From JABMQB01 sp963678235 (GTDB taxonomy: Bacteria > Bacteroidota > Bacteroidia > Bacteroidales > Prolixibacteraceae): a stretch of DNA of 64,000 bases. Of this stretch, positions 43,022-51,993 are shown in pieces. The translations under genes were made by a program, and so were the position numbers. Position 1 is the stretch's first letter; each line of letters starts with the position of its first letter. The stretch spans positions 1,426,001 through 1,490,000 of the forward strand of contig OY782766.1 of NCBI GenBank assembly GCA_963678235.1, read 5' to 3'. The notes under the pieces are model-generated. The model was not told where the DNA came from and searched no databases. It was given only the letters and a program-made list of their open reading frames with translations.

Positions 43022-44707
43022 ATGAAAAGAATCGCTTTGTTTTTTGCTCTCATCAGCTTACTTATTGAAGCCAATGCACAAGACCGGATTACTGGCTTTA
43101 ACTTTGCAACGCGCTCGGAAGTGATTGCCCAAAATGGAATGGTTTGTACTAGTCAGCCTCTTGCTTCACAGGCTGGGTTAGACATTTTAAAAGCCGGAGG
43201 TAATGCCATTGACGCAGCAATTGCTGCCAACGCAGTTCTGGGATTGATTGAACCCACAGGCAACGGAATGGGCGGTGATTTGTTTGCAATTGTTTGGGAT
43301 GACAAATCCAAAAAGTTATATGGGCTCAATGCCAGCGGAAGATCACCCTATGATTTAACTTTGGAGTATTTTAAGGAAAATGGCTACGACAAAATACCTG
43401 CACTCGGTCCGTTACCTGTTTCGGTTCCCGGCTGTGTTGATGGTTGGTTTAAGTTGCACGATAAGTTTGGAAGTTTGCCGATGGCTGACGTTTTAAAGCC
43501 AGCTATTCATTATGCAAGTGAAGGGTTTCCGGTTAGTGAACTAATCGCATATTATTGGCAAAGAAGTGTACCAATTCTAAAGCAATTCCCCGGATTTGAA
43601 GAGATTTTCACCATCAACGGAAAAGCACCAGCCAAAGGTGAAATTTTCAGGAATCCTTATTTGGCAGAAACTTTTAAAAAGATTGCCGAAGGTGGACGGG
43701 ATGTTTTTTACAAAGGCGAAATTGCAGAAAAAATAGTTGCCTATGTACGCAAAAATGGTGGGTTTCTTTCCTTGCGCGATTTCGAAGAGCATACATCGGA
43801 ATGGGTTGAACCAATTTCATGCAATTACAGAGGTTACGATATATGGGAGCTCCCACCAAACGGACAAGGAACTGCTGCCCTTCAAATTCTGAATATCCTT
43901 GAAAACTACGATATTTCAAAAATGGGTTTTGGTTCGGCAGAGTATGTGCATCATTTTGTGGAAGCCAAAAAATTGGCATTCGAAGATCGGGCAAAGTATT
44001 ATTCCGATCCTGATTTTAACGATTTGCCAATTCAGGATTTAATTTCAGAAACGTATGCAAAAAAGCGGTCCGAACTGATAAAAAATAGTGCAGCAAGAAG
44101 CTATCCAGCTGGTGAACTCGAGAAAGGAAATACCACTTACCTCACTGTTGCCGACAAAGATGGAAACATGGTTTCTTTAATTCAGAGTAATTACCGGGGC
44201 ATGGGATCAGGAATGACTCCCGGGAAACTGGGATTTATTTTGCAAGATCGTGGCGAACTGTTTGCTTTGAAAGAAGGGCACATGAATGTTTATGAACCTC
44301 ACAAGCGTCCTTTCCACACCATAATCCCTGCATTTATTACCAAAGATGGTGCGCCTTTTATGAGTTTCGGTCTGATGGGCGGCGCGATGCAGCCTCAAGG
44401 GCATGCACAGGTGGTTTGTAATATTATTGATTTTGGCATGAATATTCAGGAAGCGGGCGATGCCCCACGAATTAGCCATTCCGGATCAAGCCAACCAACC
44501 GGGGAAGTCATGGAAGACGGAGGAATTGTCCACCTCGAAAGTGGATTCTCACAGGAAACCATCAATGAATTAATGCGAAAAGGGCATAAAATACAATTTG
44601 CACTGGGGATTTATGGTGGTTACCAGGCAATTATGTGGGATAATAAAAACAAGGTGTATTTTGGTGCCTCCGAATCCAGAAAAGACGGTCAGGCCGTTGG
44701 CTATTAA
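43022..44707 (+). CDS. ggt: Gamma-glutamyltransferase
   Basis: Periplasmic enzyme that cleaves and transfers the gamma-glutamyl group of glutathione and related compounds; made as a proenzyme that self-cleaves. The start is ATG 43022, giving signal MKRIALFFALISLLIEANAQ; the upstream frame (from 42824) would place 66 residues before it. Large-subunit motifs: GGNAIDAAIAANAVLGLIEP, GNGMGGDLFAIVW, ALGPLPVSVPGCVDGWF. The small subunit begins at Thr371 in GNTTYLTVADKDGNMVS, with YRGMGSGMTPGKLGF following. Complete at 561 residues. The GH5 gene starts 13 bases after its stop, so they share a transcript. Confidence 0.95.
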   Translation: MKRIALFFALISLLIEANAQDRITGFNFATRSEVIAQNGMVCTSQPLASQAGLDILKAGGNAIDAAIAANAVLGLIEPTGNGMGGDLFAIVWDDKSKKLYGLNASGRSPYDLTLEYFKENGYDKIPALGPLPVSVPGCVDGWFKLHDKFGSLPMADVLKPAIHYASEGFPVSELIAYYWQRSVPILKQFPGFEEIFTINGKAPAKGEIFRNPYLAETFKKIAEGGRDVFYKGEIAEKIVAYVRKNGGFLSLRDFEEHTSEWVEPISCNYRGYDIWELPPNGQGTAALQILNILENYDISKMGFGSAEYVHHFVEAKKLAFEDRAKYYSDPDFNDLPIQDLISETYAKKRSELIKNSAARSYPAGELEKGNTTYLTVADKDGNMVSLIQSNYRGMGSGMTPGKLGFILQDRGELFALKEGHMNVYEPHKRPFHTIIPAFITKDGAPFMSFGLMGGAMQPQGHAQVVCNIIDFGMNIQEAGDAPRISHSGSSQPTGEVMEDGGIVHLESGFSQETINELMRKGHKIQFALGIYGGYQAIMWDNKNKVYFGASESRKDGQAVGY

Positions 44708-44719
44708 TCTAAATTCACA

Positions 44720-46438
44720 ATGAGCAAAAACCCTTTAAAACTAATTGTTATAGCGTTTTTTATAACCAGCAATTGCTTTGCACAAAACAAAGCGACTATT
44801 ATTAATGAAAAATTAGGACGGGGAATAAACATGGGAAGCATGTTTGAAGCCCCAAATGAAACCATTTGGGAAAACCCATATAGTTCAGAATATTTTCCTA
44901 TCATTTCACAACTAGGATTTACGCATGTTAGAATTCCTATTCGATGGGAAACTGATGAACGCAGTTCCTCCGTCCCACCTTATGAAATTTACAGCTCATT
45001 TTTTACCCGCATTAAACAAGTGGTGGATGAGGCCCTTGAAAATGGTTTATATGTGATCATTAATATGCACCATCACAACGAATTAATCGAATCGCCCGAT
45101 GAACAAAAAGACCGTTTTCTTGCCCAGTGGCAACAAATTGGCACTTATTTTAAGGAATATTCCGACAGCCTTCTTTTTGAGATCCTTAATGAGCCCAATG
45201 GTAATTTAGATGCCGACAAATGGAATACCCTATTTAAAGAAGCTTTAGCAGAAATAAGAACAGAAAATCCCGAAAGAATTGTATTGATAGGCACTGCCAA
45301 TTGGGGAGGGATTGAGGGATTAGAAGATCTTCAACTCCCTACTGATAGTAATATGATCCTTACCGTTCATTATTATGATCCTTATGAGTTTACACACCAG
45401 GGAGCTGACTGGATTGAAGGAGCTGACCAGTGGTTGGGCACAGAATGGAAGGATACGGATGTGGATAGGGAAAAAATACAGAACGATTTTAAAGCCATTG
45501 TTGATTTCAGCCAGAGCCATCAGATTCCTGTTCATTTGGGTGAATTTGGTTCGTACCACACCGGCTCTTCTGAATCGAGGGAGAAATGGACAACATTTAT
45601 TGCCCGATATGCCGAAGAACTTGGATTTAGCTGGGCCTATTGGGAATTTAGTGCCGGATTCGGAATTTATAATCCAAATACAAATACTTTCTATGAATAT
45701 TTGGTTGATGCCCTTTTGAACAATACAATGCCTGAGCCAACCATTTATAATAGAAATGAAGTTTACAATTTTAGTTTCGATTCGAATATGGATGGCTGGG
45801 TGGTTTCAAACTTCGAAGAAGCCTCGTCAACCCTCATAAACACAAACAATGAATTACAGCTAACCATTGAAAACAGCGGATCGGAAGAATGGCATATTCA
45901 GGTATTGAAATATGGACTTCAATTATACCCGGATAAATTTTACAGGGTCTCGTTCAAGGCTAAATCAGAAGGCTTGCTGGGTATCGACACATACATTGGA
46001 AAAGCATCATCGCCCTGGCAAGCCTATTCAAATTACAATGGATTTCACCTGAGCGATTCCATGGAAGAATTTGCATATTATTTTACCATGGACACGACCG
46101 ATTTAAACTCAAGGATGGTTTTTGACCTTGGAACTTCAATCAATCCAGTGTATTTAGACGATATTAAGATTGAGGAATTAAGCTTGCCTACATCTGTTCC
46201 ATTGAGTGAGATAAACAAAATTCAGTTTTATCCAAATCCGGTAGCTGATAATCTTTACTTAACACAAGTATTCCCCGATTTGTATATAGAAATATACTCT
46301 CTGGAAGGGAAAAAACTGTTCAGTAAAAATATGGACAACAAAATATCGCTAAACCTAAAATCATTACCAACAGGCATTTACCTGGCAAAAACAATACAAA
46401 AGGATTCTTTTTTCACCTTTAAAATTTGTAAAAAATAG
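44720..46438 (+). CDS. GH5 endo-beta-glucanase with CBM and T9SS sorting domain
   Basis: A 572-residue secreted hydrolase (signal about 1-21). The GH5 barrel spans about 25-325: LGRGINMGSMFEAP, FTHVRIPIRWETDE, LFEILNEPNG with proton-donor Glu158, VHLGEFGSYHTG with nucleophile Glu275, and WAYWEFSAGFGIY. A beta-sandwich at about 340-490 (NFSFDSNMDGWVVSNFEEAS, FYRVSFKAKSEGLLGID) is CBM4/9-like. The C-terminus (IQFYPNPVADNLYL through FKICKK) is a T9SS sorting domain. Substrate could be cellulose, mixed-linkage glucan or a mannan; the sequence does not decide. It lies directly downstream of ggt, an odd functional pairing. Confidence 0.92.
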   Translation: MSKNPLKLIVIAFFITSNCFAQNKATIINEKLGRGINMGSMFEAPNETIWENPYSSEYFPIISQLGFTHVRIPIRWETDERSSSVPPYEIYSSFFTRIKQVVDEALENGLYVIINMHHHNELIESPDEQKDRFLAQWQQIGTYFKEYSDSLLFEILNEPNGNLDADKWNTLFKEALAEIRTENPERIVLIGTANWGGIEGLEDLQLPTDSNMILTVHYYDPYEFTHQGADWIEGADQWLGTEWKDTDVDREKIQNDFKAIVDFSQSHQIPVHLGEFGSYHTGSSESREKWTTFIARYAEELGFSWAYWEFSAGFGIYNPNTNTFYEYLVDALLNNTMPEPTIYNRNEVYNFSFDSNMDGWVVSNFEEASSTLINTNNELQLTIENSGSEEWHIQVLKYGLQLYPDKFYRVSFKAKSEGLLGIDTYIGKASSPWQAYSNYNGFHLSDSMEEFAYYFTMDTTDLNSRMVFDLGTSINPVYLDDIKIEELSLPTSVPLSEINKIQFYPNPVADNLYLTQVFPDLYIEIYSLEGKKLFSKNMDNKISLNLKSLPTGIYLAKTIQKDSFFTFKICKK

Positions 46439-46539
46439 GTGTTCCAATATCTATCAATCATCTATTGTTAGCTTAGAATTAATATTATGACAGAGGCATA
46501 TTATGGAAGCTTTTTTACTTTTGCACAAAATTTATAGGC

Positions 46540-47139
46540 ATGAGCATAAGCGTAAACCCAAAAGCAAAAGCTTTAATATTTGACCTTGATGGTACACTTT
46601 CCAATTCGCTACCTGTGCATGTGGCTACCTGGAACGTGGTGGGCGAAAAAGTTGGTTTTAAATTTGACGAAAAGATTATTTATGAAATGACTGGAAGGCC
46701 AACCATCGAATTTGCAAAAAGGCTGGTAAAAGAAAACAATTTGTCTATTTCTCCTGAAGAGTTGGTTAAATTGAAACAAGAATCGTTTCATGAAATGGTG
46801 CATAAAGTAGAGCCGGTAAAGGAAGTAATGGATATTGTAAACGCATACAAAGGGAAGCTCCCTATGGCAGTTGGAACAGGTGCCAGTAAAAGAAGTGCCG
46901 TGATGCAATTGACCACATTAAATATTATGGATGTTTTCGATGCCATTGTTTCAGCCGATGATGTGGAGAACCATAAACCGGAACCACATACTTTTTTGAA
47001 ATGCGCATCGTTAATGAATGTTGCACCAGAGCATTGCCAGGTATTTGAAGATGGTGACCTTGGCATTGAAGCAGCCAAAACCGGAGGTATGATGGTCACC
47101 GATATTCGTCCCTTTATAAATTATGGGAACTGGCAGTAA
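46540..47139 (+). CDS. HAD-family hydrolase, beta-phosphoglucomutase-like
   Basis: A 199-residue cytoplasmic phosphatase or mutase. Motif I is FDLDGTLSNSLPVHVATW (nucleophile Asp15, acid Asp17), motif II VGTGASKRSAV, and motifs III/IV FEDGDLGIEAAKTGGM; the lysine is in VENHKPEPHTF. Cap domain of the C1 type (about 20-90). Sequence is nearest to the beta-phosphoglucomutase/phosphonatase group. A TACTTTTG -7 box is 17 bases upstream of the ATG. Substrate uncertain, probably a sugar phosphate. Confidence 0.9.
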   Translation: MSISVNPKAKALIFDLDGTLSNSLPVHVATWNVVGEKVGFKFDEKIIYEMTGRPTIEFAKRLVKENNLSISPEELVKLKQESFHEMVHKVEPVKEVMDIVNAYKGKLPMAVGTGASKRSAVMQLTTLNIMDVFDAIVSADDVENHKPEPHTFLKCASLMNVAPEHCQVFEDGDLGIEAAKTGGMMVTDIRPFINYGNWQ

Positions 47140-47200
47140 ACCTTTCGGGTTGAACCAATCTTTTGTTTTTTGTTTAGAACCGTTTACCTATTTTTAACCT

Positions 47201-48133
47201 ATGGGAACATTTCTTATTGCATCAAAAAGTGTACTCCCCCTTTTTATCATTATTCTGTTTGGTATTTTATTTTCAAAAACCAAAGCCGCTTCGCCAAAGT
47301 GGATTGATGTTTTAAACAACTATGCCCTTTGGATTGGTTTCCCTGCACTTATTATCGCCTCTTTAATGAAATTAGAGGTAAATGATAACACCTATACAAA
47401 TTTAATCCTGATCAATTCGGCATACATAGTTGGTAGTATATTGTTGGTTTATCCCATTTCCAAAATATTTGGGTTTTCCACGAAAATGCGCTCCAGTTTA
47501 ATACTCGTATTTGCTTTTGGGAACGTTGCCTATTTGGGTATGCCGGTCTTGCACAATGTATTCGGAACCCCTGCCCTGCCTGTGGCTGCAATCATTGCTG
47601 CCGTTTATTTATTCTGGATGTTTACCCTGGCAATAGGATTGATTGAAATTCATGAAACAAAAAAGTTTCAGCCAGGAAAAATTATAATCAACCTCTTGAA
47701 AAATCCTTTATTATTAGCCGTTTTAGTCAGCATTCTGATTATTAGCTTCAAAATAGAAATACCACAGGTCATCGAAAAAAGCATCCAATTATTTGCACAA
47801 TCGGTTACAGCTTTGGTGTTGTTTTCACTTGGCATGTTCCTGGGATTTCAAAAAATTGGCAACATCAAAGAATGGTTTCGAATCTTTATTTTTGCACTGC
47901 TCATCATACTTGTTTTTCCGGCGATTTTGTTCTTGTGCTTAAACCAATTCGGATCTCCTTCACTGCATAATTATGCAACTATAATTGATGCTGCAATGCC
48001 CGTGGGAATCACGTCCTATGTTTTAGCTTCGAGGTATAAGTTGGAAGATAAATTTGTCGCCCGGCTCGTGGTAATGACTACCACTTTGTCGGTAATTACC
48101 CTGCCATTGTGGATTATGATTACAGGACAATAG
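47201..48133 (+). CDS. AEC-family (auxin efflux carrier) transporter
   Basis: A 310-residue inner-membrane protein with ten predicted helices in two inverted halves. Marks are the N-terminal FLIASKSVLPLFIIILFGIL, the NYALWIGFPALIIASL helix, and the C-terminal ATIIDAAMPVGITSYVLAS, which matches the broken helix of the family. Bacterial members carry malate, malonate or unknown organic anions. It starts 61 bases after the HAD gene and could be co-transcribed. Substrate unknown. Confidence 0.88.
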   Translation: MGTFLIASKSVLPLFIIILFGILFSKTKAASPKWIDVLNNYALWIGFPALIIASLMKLEVNDNTYTNLILINSAYIVGSILLVYPISKIFGFSTKMRSSLILVFAFGNVAYLGMPVLHNVFGTPALPVAAIIAAVYLFWMFTLAIGLIEIHETKKFQPGKIIINLLKNPLLLAVLVSILIISFKIEIPQVIEKSIQLFAQSVTALVLFSLGMFLGFQKIGNIKEWFRIFIFALLIILVFPAILFLCLNQFGSPSLHNYATIIDAAMPVGITSYVLASRYKLEDKFVARLVVMTTTLSVITLPLWIMITGQ

Positions 48134-48207
48134 TTTAATAAAGAATTCATTTCGTGTAGTAGAGAAAGGTTTCATCAAAAGCAAAATCTCTTATACTTCT
48201 CAAAAAA

Positions 48208-48275
48208 AAGGATGAAAGGTTAAGGATGAAGAATAAAGGATTATGGATGAAGGATAAAGGATTAAGTTGTAATAA
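48208..48275 (+). repeat. Purine-rich AAGGATGAA-type imperfect repeat
   Basis: AAGGATGAA, AAGGATTATGGATGAAGGAT and AAGGATTAAG follow one another, forming a short degenerate tandem repeat in the gap after the AEC gene. No gene. Confidence 0.6.
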
Positions 48276-48314
48276 AATGACTTCTAAATAATCCAAATAG
48301 TAAAACCCAGGCAA

Positions 48315-49232
48315 CTATTCAAAGGAGAGGTCAATATTTTCCAGTTGCCCAATAAAAACCACTACCCCTGGTTTTGAGTCCAATATGATATCCCCTTCCA
48401 CTAGTTCAAACCTGCCCCCAACTCCCTGGAGAATATATTCAAATGGCTCATTTTTGAATTGTAACACGCCCTTTACACGATATATTTCTTTTTTATAAAT
48501 ATCCATGGTATACTCAAGCCAATTCATGAAGCATTCTTTATCAAGTGGTTGATTAAAATACAGGCTTTTGGTTTGAATATTTAAGTGCTTTTGATTAGTT
48601 AAGCCCGAATCAATCCTAAAGCTTAATTTTCTGTCCAATTCCAACTGATTAAAATTCTCAGCATTCCCAAACGAAGCTGATTTCAAAGAGGCAAAAGGAT
48701 TTATTTTTTTCAATTCATCCTGAATTGTTTCCAACTTATAAGATTCAAGGCTTTCACTTTTGTTTAAAACCAATAAATCAGCCACAACTATTTGTTTGAC
48801 AGCAACATCTTCCTCCAAATTCAAATTAAAATTTAATCCATCGACAAGGCAAATTGTACCGTTTAAATGGTACATACTTTTTAAGTCCTGGTTGCCCAAA
48901 ATAGTTTGTATGATAGATGCCGGATCAGCAATTCCGGTTGTTTCAATTATTAAGTGGTCAACATTCCTGTATTTATCGTGAAGTTCCTTTAATACCTGCT
49001 CAAATTCATCGGAAATAGTACAGCAAACACAGCCATTTTTCAACTCAAACATCTGGCTGGCATCCATCCCTTTAATAAGCTTTGAATCGATGCCTACTTC
49101 GCCAAATTCATTTTCAACAAGTGCAAATTTTATCTCAGTAAATTTCAGTAATAAGGCATTAATAAAGGTCGTTTTCCCGGCACCCAAAAATCCTGAAATT
49201 AACGTGACTGGTATTTTTCGTATATCATTCAA
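48315..49232 (-). CDS. CobW/COG0523 GTP-binding metallochaperone-like protein
   Basis: A 305-residue G3E GTPase that delivers a metal to a target enzyme. The Walker A loop is GFLGAGKTT (14-22), followed by ENEFGEVGID, the metal-binding GCVCC (67-71) and VLNKSE as the G4 motif. The C-terminal CobW_C domain is at about 205-300. The start is TTG at 49232: no in-frame ATG exists before the P-loop and a stop lies a few codons upstream. It begins 12 bases after the TauE gene, so it is translated from the same mRNA. The zinc-regulated COG0523 subgroup would fit the zinc theme of the window, but no Zur-type dyad is visible upstream. Confidence 0.85.
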   Translation of the reverse strand: MNDIRKIPVTLISGFLGAGKTTFINALLLKFTEIKFALVENEFGEVGIDSKLIKGMDASQMFELKNGCVCCTISDEFEQVLKELHDKYRNVDHLIIETTGIADPASIIQTILGNQDLKSMYHLNGTICLVDGLNFNLNLEEDVAVKQIVVADLLVLNKSESLESYKLETIQDELKKINPFASLKSASFGNAENFNQLELDRKLSFRIDSGLTNQKHLNIQTKSLYFNQPLDKECFMNWLEYTMDIYKKEIYRVKGVLQFKNEPFEYILQGVGGRFELVEGDIILDSKPGVVVFIGQLENIDLSFE

Positions 49233-49244
49233 ACTATGATTGGT

Positions 49245-50012
49245 TTATGGGAGAATAAAATCAAAAGCCCCAAATAGTTTTAAAATTATTAATAAAAGGG
49301 CTACCATCAGAAATATCCGTACAAATTTTGCGCCTCCTTTTACGGTGAAATGCACCCCCACAAAAGCACCAAGCATATTTCCAATTCCAAGGATTACACC
49401 AATCAATAAATCAACCTGCTGATTAAATATAAAAATCGCAAGCGTAAAAACGCCGTAAACCAAAACAATAAACAATTTAATTGCATTGGTCTTCACCAAA
49501 TCATAGCCACACCCAAGCACCAATGCTGCAATAAACATAAAACCTACGCCCAGATGAATAAAGCCTCCGTAAATACCGATTATAAAAAATAAAACATATT
49601 GCCAAAAGCGTGGTTTGGCATTTACTTCGCCAGCTTGTTCTTTCACCCAGGCATTTGGATTAAACAAAACAACCAACAGCATTAAAACCATGACCACTCC
49701 TATGACTTTTTCCAAAAACGCTTCGTTTATTTCGACTGCTATTAAAGCGCCAACTATTGAGCCGAACAGGGTTGGGATAGCCAGCCTATAATCTGTTTTG
49801 TAATTAAAAACTTTTTTCCTTCGGAAAGAATTAACAGCTACAATGTTTTGCATTAGAATAGCAACCCGGTTTGTTCCATTGGCGACATTGGCTGGCAATC
49901 CAAGAAACATTAACAAAGGCAAGGTAAGCGATGATCCACCTCCCGCCATTGTATTAATAAACCCGGCGACAAAGCCAATTCCGATAACAGCAAAAATCAT
50001 GTACAGTTCCAT
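49245..50012 (-). CDS. TauE/SafE-family sulfite exporter-like permease
   Basis: A 255-residue inner-membrane protein with eight hydrophobic helices. Opening MIFAVIGIGFVAGFINTMAGGGSSLTLPLL carries the family motif G-x-x-N-T-x-A-G-G-G-S. It has a good Shine-Dalgarno AGGAGGGAT at about 50016-50024, rare in this window. The next gene, on the same strand, is the CobW GTPase. Members export sulfite, sulfoacetate or other small organosulfur anions; the substrate is unknown here. Confidence 0.88.
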   Translation of the reverse strand: MELYMIFAVIGIGFVAGFINTMAGGGSSLTLPLLMFLGLPANVANGTNRVAILMQNIVAVNSFRRKKVFNYKTDYRLAIPTLFGSIVGALIAVEINEAFLEKVIGVVMVLMLLVVLFNPNAWVKEQAGEVNAKPRFWQYVLFFIIGIYGGFIHLGVGFMFIAALVLGCGYDLVKTNAIKLFIVLVYGVFTLAIFIFNQQVDLLIGVILGIGNMLGAFVGVHFTVKGGAKFVRIFLMVALLLIILKLFGAFDFILP

Positions 50013-50203
50013 TTTATCCCTCCTGCATTAGTTTTATTAAATGTAGCAAATTTAAAGTTTTGCCTAACGTCATGATTATAATCAGGTATTTTTTAAAAAT
50101 ATGTTCGCTAAAAATAAGAAGATTAACATCCCAGTAACATAAAAACACAAGTACCGTTTTTATTCCAATGTTGCAAAGCTTTTACTACCTTCGCGTAACG
50201 AAT

Positions 50204-51982
50204 ATGAAAAGTAATTTACCACTTATTGTCAGATTTCACAGATGGAGGCTTAAACATCTGAGCGAAAGGGCTTTCATCACATTGTTGAGCATTGTGATTG
50301 GAATTATCGCTGGATTTGCCGCGGTAATTATAAAAAACGCGGTAAGGCTTACAAAAGAAGCGATAGATAAGGTCATTTCACAGGAAGTCCATAATTACAT
50401 TTATTTTGCACTCCCGATTATTGGAATATTCTTAGCTGTTTTAATCATTAAATACATCATCAGAAACCCTGTCAGGCACGGGATTCCGAACGTACTTCAT
50501 AGTATATCGCAACGGAAAGGGGTATTAAGCAGCCATAACCTTTTTTCTTCGGTTGTTACCAGTTCCCTAACCGTTGGATTTGGTGGTTCCGTTGGACTAG
50601 AAGGACCAACAGTTGCCACAGGTGCTGCCTGGGGTTCCTGGCTCTCCAAATTTTTCAGGTTGAGTTATAAAAACACCATTTTAATGTTGGCATGTGCCAG
50701 TACCGGTGCGATGGCTGCCATTTTTAAAGCACCAATTGCCGCCATTGTTTTTGCTGTGGAAGTAATTATGATTGACCTTACAGTTTTATCTCTGGTTCCG
50801 CTTCTTTTAGCTTCCGCATCGGCTGTGCTTACCTCCTTCTTTTTTCTCGGTCAGGATGCATTTTACCCCTTCGAAGTCACGCAGTCTTTTGAATTGGGAG
50901 ACCTTCCCTACTACATCGGGCTTGGTATTTTTGCCGGATTTGTATCTGTCTATTTCTCAAAAATGTACATGTTTTTTGTTGGTATTTTTGACAAATTAAA
51001 AAATGGAAGAACCCGACTGATTTTTGGCGGAATTGGTCTTGGGGCACTCATTTTTCTTTTCCCGTCGCTGTATGGTGAAGGTTACGAATCCATCAATTCA
51101 TGCCTCGAAGGAAATCTTGACTATCTTTTTAACAATAGTATTTTTTATGATCTCAGGGATGAATTCTGGATTGCTATGGTATTGCTAGCCACGGTCATTT
51201 TATTTAAAATTATTGCCACATCCTTAACCTTTGGTGCAGGAGGGGTTGGTGGTATTTTTGCACCAACATTGTTCATGGGCGTAAACACAGGAATGCTGTT
51301 TGCAACCATTGTTAATATGCTGGGATTAAAGCAAATGAACTCCAATAATTTTGCTTTGATTGGCATGGCAGGATTGATAGCCGGAGTTTTACATGCCCCT
51401 TTAACGGGGATATTTCTTATTGCTGACATTTCAGGTGGATATAAGTTATTTGTTCCACTTATGATTACAGCAACTTTTGCATACCTAATTGTGAGAACAT
51501 TCACGCCAAATTCGGTTTATCACATTCAATTGGCACGAAGAAAAGAGCTCCTTACTCACGATAAAGATGCCAACATCTTGCAATTGATGGAAGTGCGAAA
51601 GCTCATTGAAACTGATTTTGAAATCGTGTCGCCAGATGCTACACTTAGAGACTTGACCATTGCCATATCCAGAAATCATCGTAACCTTTTCCCTGTAGTT
51701 GACAAGGAAGGAAAATTACACGGAATGGTTAAAATGGACGATGTCCGACACCTGATTTTCCAGCAGGACTTGTACGATTCGATTTATATTAAAGACCTTA
51801 TGTATATGCCATCTTCCCATATTTCTCCGGAAGATTCAATGGAAGTGGTTGCCGAGAAATTTGAAAAATCAGGAAGGTTTAACCTTGCTGTAATTGAAAA
51901 CGGGAAATACATTGGTTTTATCTCGCGGGCAAAAGTTTTCACCACCTATAGGAAACAAATGATTGATGTTTCACATGTATAA
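50204..51982 (+). CDS. ClC-family chloride channel/transporter with CBS pair (first copy)
   Basis: An integral membrane protein for chloride movement. I choose ATG 50204 (592 residues) over the upstream ATG 50168 because this gives exactly the length of the paralogue that follows. Membrane domain about 20-430 with GFGGSVGLEGPTVATG, where Glu in GLEGP is the gating glutamate position, and GGVGGIFAPTLFMG. Two C-terminal CBS domains (about 450-580: SPDATLRDLTIAISRNHRNL, DLMYMPSSHISPEDSMEVVA) may bind adenosine nucleotides. The gene is 11 bases ahead of its paralogue. Conserved Glu favours a Cl-/H+ exchanger over a channel. Confidence 0.93.
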   Translation: MKSNLPLIVRFHRWRLKHLSERAFITLLSIVIGIIAGFAAVIIKNAVRLTKEAIDKVISQEVHNYIYFALPIIGIFLAVLIIKYIIRNPVRHGIPNVLHSISQRKGVLSSHNLFSSVVTSSLTVGFGGSVGLEGPTVATGAAWGSWLSKFFRLSYKNTILMLACASTGAMAAIFKAPIAAIVFAVEVIMIDLTVLSLVPLLLASASAVLTSFFFLGQDAFYPFEVTQSFELGDLPYYIGLGIFAGFVSVYFSKMYMFFVGIFDKLKNGRTRLIFGGIGLGALIFLFPSLYGEGYESINSCLEGNLDYLFNNSIFYDLRDEFWIAMVLLATVILFKIIATSLTFGAGGVGGIFAPTLFMGVNTGMLFATIVNMLGLKQMNSNNFALIGMAGLIAGVLHAPLTGIFLIADISGGYKLFVPLMITATFAYLIVRTFTPNSVYHIQLARRKELLTHDKDANILQLMEVRKLIETDFEIVSPDATLRDLTIAISRNHRNLFPVVDKEGKLHGMVKMDDVRHLIFQQDLYDSIYIKDLMYMPSSHISPEDSMEVVAEKFEKSGRFNLAVIENGKYIGFISRAKVFTTYRKQMIDVSHV

Positions 51983-51993
51983 GAATTCAATAA

